Source: Plakobranchus ocellatus (lineage: Eukaryota; Mollusca; Gastropoda; Plakobranchidae). From it: a stretch of 57,949 nt of DNA. Numbering within the stretch: position 1 is the first letter of the stretch; every line of letters begins with the position of its first letter. Position numbers and translations under genes: made by a program. A model generated the notes under the pieces. The model was not told where the DNA came from. It did not search any database and worked only from the letters and a program-made list of their open reading frames with translations. Of this stretch, positions 54,249 to 57,949 are shown piece by piece. The stretch covers positions 2,090,785 through 2,148,733 of the forward strand of contig BLXT01001848.1 in NCBI GenBank assembly GCA_019648995.1. Direction: 5' to 3'.

Positions 54249-56309
54249 AAAAACTAAATGACAATAACGTTTACAAAAACAAGAGCCCAAGAGACACTAA
54301 TTTATAAAATTTCAATACAATCGGACAATAAACAACAGGGAAAATTAGTTTTTTTTTGTGTTTTTTTTTTCATTTATTTCACAACTACATTTTGAGATTT
54401 ACAGCAGTATTAAATGCGGGCGGCGATATAATATCATTCTGTGCTTGCGAGTCCGCAGGGAAATCTAGTTGCAGGCTTCAGCTGATTCAGCTCGAGCTGC
54501 AGAGCTTGTTCGTCTCGCCTACAATGCACTTTGCCTAACCCCTAGGCAGAGCGATACTGACAGTCCCTGGCATAAAGACTCGCAGCGCTCAGCTGCTCTG
54601 GCCTTCGTGTTGGGAGCAAGTGCCGTCCCGGCTCATTTAATTCTCTCACCTAGATCTTACATCTAATAGTCAGTGCGAAATGGCGAAGTCCATTGACACG
54701 GATTTTTAAGTACTTTTCATGCAATGTATGTAGTGCGTTCACTATATGGTGACCCCAGTAGCCTTATACATCAGGTTACAAGCCAGTCGCTGGATCGAAC
54801 CCTGTATGGAACGTCCTTGCATATTTCAAGGCGTTTACTGAACTCCTAGCCAGCGCTGACGCGCATGTCTCTTTTCCTCCTTTTCTGGCAGTGAGAAAAG
54901 AAGGCAAATAGTGACCATTGGAAATTATATGCGTCAAATAGATAAGGGGGAAGCTGAGTGAAAACTTTTTAAAGTATTTAAATAGAGTACAGTATATCAG
55001 CTAGGGATCATTGGGTCAGGTTTTGATTGCCCAACTTGAGCTTATAAACACGAAGGATTATTGAACATAATGAATTTGCCTTTTAGTACATACAATGTTA
55101 TCCGATTTTATTTGTGAAATAACGTAACTTGAATCGCTCCCCAATATTTGCTCGCACCTCCTCTCTTTCTTTCTCATTACCATTACGTCTGCATTTTATC
55201 AGCTTCAACTCTGTCGCTCTCTGTCTCACACCCACTCACACACATTCGCACTCTCTTTTCTTATTCTTCATTCCTACCCCAGGTGGTCATCAGTAAACCT
55301 GTTATTGCTGTAGCCAATTTAGGATGTCGAAATAATAATAATAAACCAGTATAATGTCTTGCAAATTAATAACACACATACAAGTTAGTAAATGCTCCAT
55401 GTTTTTTCTCGCATTCCTTCATTGAATGTTCATAACCATGAACATTAATGGCGCAGCATTCGTTGCTCCTCCCATCTCTTCCAAATGCCTTCGAGGTATT
55501 TGAGTACATTATATGCCCTATGTCTTGATCAATACTCCTTATTTTAATCATAGATGTTTCGTTTTTCACTCTGCAACTTTATTCAGCCACTTTTCGACAT
55601 CATTTTTTTAGAACAACCCTATACACTGCACCAGTGTGACCATTAATTTAGCCTGAGTTATTTCAGTCCCTTCTTCCATGTCTCGAAACTCATTGTTCAT
55701 CAATTAAAAAAAAAAAATCAATAGTTAAAACCAGTCAGAGAGCCTCTGAATCATGTCGATTACTACATTTGGTGACGGGGAAAAAGTAAGACACAAACTC
55801 TATTGGTTTTTTTTTTTAATGTATTTTTACTCCAAGACTCTCAATTTAAAACTTACACAGCAGCAGCATTTTGTAGATGAACTGATGTCATTAGTGTTGT
55901 AGATTCTCTGTGCTCATAGCTAGCCCTGTATGCCTCGGTCTGTTACAGATGCACTGTTCCTAAGGCACACGCTCCCACTCCTTAGGCTCTAGACTTTCAC
56001 TTGGGGTTTTCAGCTTTGAGTCAGTGCACGTGCTTAGCTCTCGTGATAGCCTGCCTAGCCTCTTACCGTTTTTTCCCCCCTCGTTTAACATAAGACGCTT
56101 TCTTAGTTTTCATTCGCTCAAGCCGAGCTTTCTTTTAGATCTAGTCTCGTCTTTCTCTCAAGCTTGAAAAAAAAAAAGCCTTTTCCCTCACCTTTTCAAG
56201 TTCAATGACTCTCCTACTCCAGTTAAAAATATCACTAGAATTCAGTTACGGTTTTTGAAATGTAAAACAGAGCCATATCTCTTTTTTTTTTTATATAGAC
56301 CACAACTAG

Positions 56310-56412
56310 TTCTTCTTTCATCTTCTCCTTCGTCCTCTTCTTTCTCTTCGTCCTCCCCCTCCTCTTGCTCCTCCTCCTTACTCTTTATTTTATTCCTCTT
56401 CGTCGTCGTCGT
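56310..56412. repeat. Pyrimidine-rich tract
   Basis: Nearly continuous C/T sequence of TCTTC and CTCCTC units. Its apparent open frames encode low-complexity Ser or Glu runs and are not credible genes. Confidence 0.8.
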
Positions 56413-57949
56413 TCTGCGTGTTAGACAGACAGATAATTTTGTAGAGGACCGTGTTATTGTTTTAAATATAACTATAATCGTACTTTCTCTATGCCTGCCA
56501 TGTGCAGAAATCACTGACATTGTGATATTTGCGGAACTTAATTAAATATAGTCTTTGCATTTTCTATAACATGTAGTAGAACAGAGTAGCTGTTGTTCAT
56601 CCACCTGTCTAAAGGATAGAACTGAGTTGCCTAAACAAAACTCTAGCCGGTGGACGGGAATGACAAAGAGTTTTTGGCATGCATGTGAAAATCAACGTGT
56701 CACAATACAGGCCACTTATGGTCTGTTACGTTAAGTAAAGTGCAAAGCATAAGAAAAGGCATCGATCTCTTACATCGAAAGTATTTAATTTATTTCATGC
56801 ATGAAGCATAGAATCATTTAATCATTTTTTTTAATGCAGTGCTTGGTGCAAACAGAGAAGAGAAGAAGGATAATGATGACTGCGCGACAGTAGTTTGGCA
56901 CAGATCTGACCCTTCCCCATGCAGTGTCATCAAAAAAAGTAACAGCGATCCAATCCCGAATGCGAAACTTGCTTAGAGGATTGTGTAGTATGGCTTAAGT
57001 GTCAGGGTTACTTACAGCCGTGAGCTTAATGTATTCTAACTTGTTTCTGGTCACTGGGCTTACCTATCATAAAAGAGAAAGAGAGGAACAAAACCAAGTA
57101 CCGCACAGCGTGGCACATATTATAGGCATCGTGAAGAAGAATCTAGGTCTGCAGTTTTGTCGTGTATGGTTATGGTGGGGTCCTTCCAGCGAACCCTTCC
57201 AGCCAAGGGCACTGGATAATACGTAGGTTGAAATAATGTGCGGGTTGAGATTCGTAGTTTTATTTTGCACTGCTAGCGATATATGTAGTGCTCATTTGTT
57301 TTCTTTTCATCTTCTTCGTTTGATTTTCAATTTTAAAAAAATTACAGTTTTGTCGATACCATATATATATATACTTACTTTGTTTTGGTTTGTTGTTGTT
57401 TTTGTTTTTTTTTAACAGACTTACATGCCTGGACTTTTTTCACAATCAATTTTATGTTTCGTAAATAGTGATCTTGTAGCATTATTGATTATATTAGGCT
57501 GTGCATTTTCGAAAAGTCGAAGTAACGATTAGACCTGTAGTATATTTTGTGAAGATGGCTCTATCTTCAATTAGCGGTTAAAGAAATAGTTTTAAATAAA
57601 ATTTGAAGAAAACAAAATGAAAAGCCGTTTAGGAAGAATCCATTGACCAATTGTATCAGATCACTGATTATTATTTTCTTCCCATGCCAATTCCACAGTT
57701 GTAACTGGATAAGGGGAAGGGGCGATGCCGTTTGAGATAATTCATAGAGTCAAGGCCCCGATGGCCCAGTTTCATTGTGGTGTTTGCAGAACTTAGTAGG
57801 TCTTCTATGAGATGGAAAAGCAGTGAAGCGAAGCCTCACTTGTGCCGGTTTTTTTGTATTTTTTTTTTATATTGAAAACACTGTGGAACTTAATGTCTAT
57901 ACATAGCTCAATTTTTGGTTTTGCTACATTAAGACTCTGTCTGTCTGTC

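Larger units (their letters stand above)
50902..57949. other. Putative Abl intron 1 continued, no gene recognised
   Basis: About 7 kb without a supported coding exon. I looked for a following Abl exon (a segment like EALLQSRPLP, or the SH3 sequence ALYDF) and did not find one. It holds AAT-type microsatellites, a pyrimidine tract, and a comparatively GC-rich block at about 54410-54880 that could be regulatory. Confidence 0.5.

Noticed and set aside
54775..54800. B-box-like GGTTCGATCC on the minus strand, a possible tRNA or SINE
   Set aside because: No matching A-box, cloverleaf or A tail was found at suitable distance.
56242..56545. Open frames of 92-96 codons with Ser-rich or Glu-rich runs
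   Set aside because: They are translations of a pyrimidine-rich tract on either strand, with no splice or domain support.

Overview
This is an animal nuclear DNA window. It is AT-rich, its genes are split by GT-AG introns, and it is full of transposon remains. Palindromic CTAGATCTAGAT-type words are scattered through it. Together with the gene content this suggests a lophotrochozoan, perhaps a gastropod mollusc; that placement is an impression, not a measurement.

Three protein-coding genes can be supported. (1) Positions 1405-11875, minus strand: a complete 12-exon gene for a 548-residue coiled-coil protein matching ODAD3/CCDC151, an outer dynein arm docking factor of motile cilia. (2) Positions 20778-38480, minus strand: a complete 9-exon gene for a 440-residue fold-type I PLP aminotransferase of the class I/II type (2-aminoadipate transaminase / yeast YER152C-like), with the PLP lysine and partner residues present. 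(3) Positions 46200-46311, plus strand: a short first coding exon that looks like the myristoylated (1b-type) start of the Abl tyrosine kinase. The rest of that gene would lie beyond the right edge, so about 11.6 kb of the window would be its first intron. The aminotransferase and Abl genes start divergently, about 7.7 kb apart. No functional link among the three genes is evident.

The space between exons is mobile-element territory. Elements include: a mariner element with both ends and a frameshifted transposase (14390-15736); two pogo/Tigger-like non-autonomous elements (7506-8359, 17226-17680); a piggyBac-type MITE with TTAA sites (19499-20456); a 2.5-kb TTAA-flanked element with a decayed transposase, probably Kolobok-like (22561-25050); several copies of one LINE family (30083-32203, about 38975-43215, 49805-50290), one of them split by a tRNA-derived SINE; a Jockey-like LINE (about 43220-45600); an L1-like scrap (27376-27504); and two further inverted-repeat elements in the putative Abl intron (46516-46863, 48110-48523).

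Assembly limits: there are N gaps at 12463-12482 (followed by 46 G) and at 30164-30804 (inside a LINE). The right-hand 7 kb shows no recognisable gene. I found no wholly new biological system. The most useful observations are the Abl exon, the possible GC-AG intron in the aminotransferase, and the nested and TTAA-type transposons.
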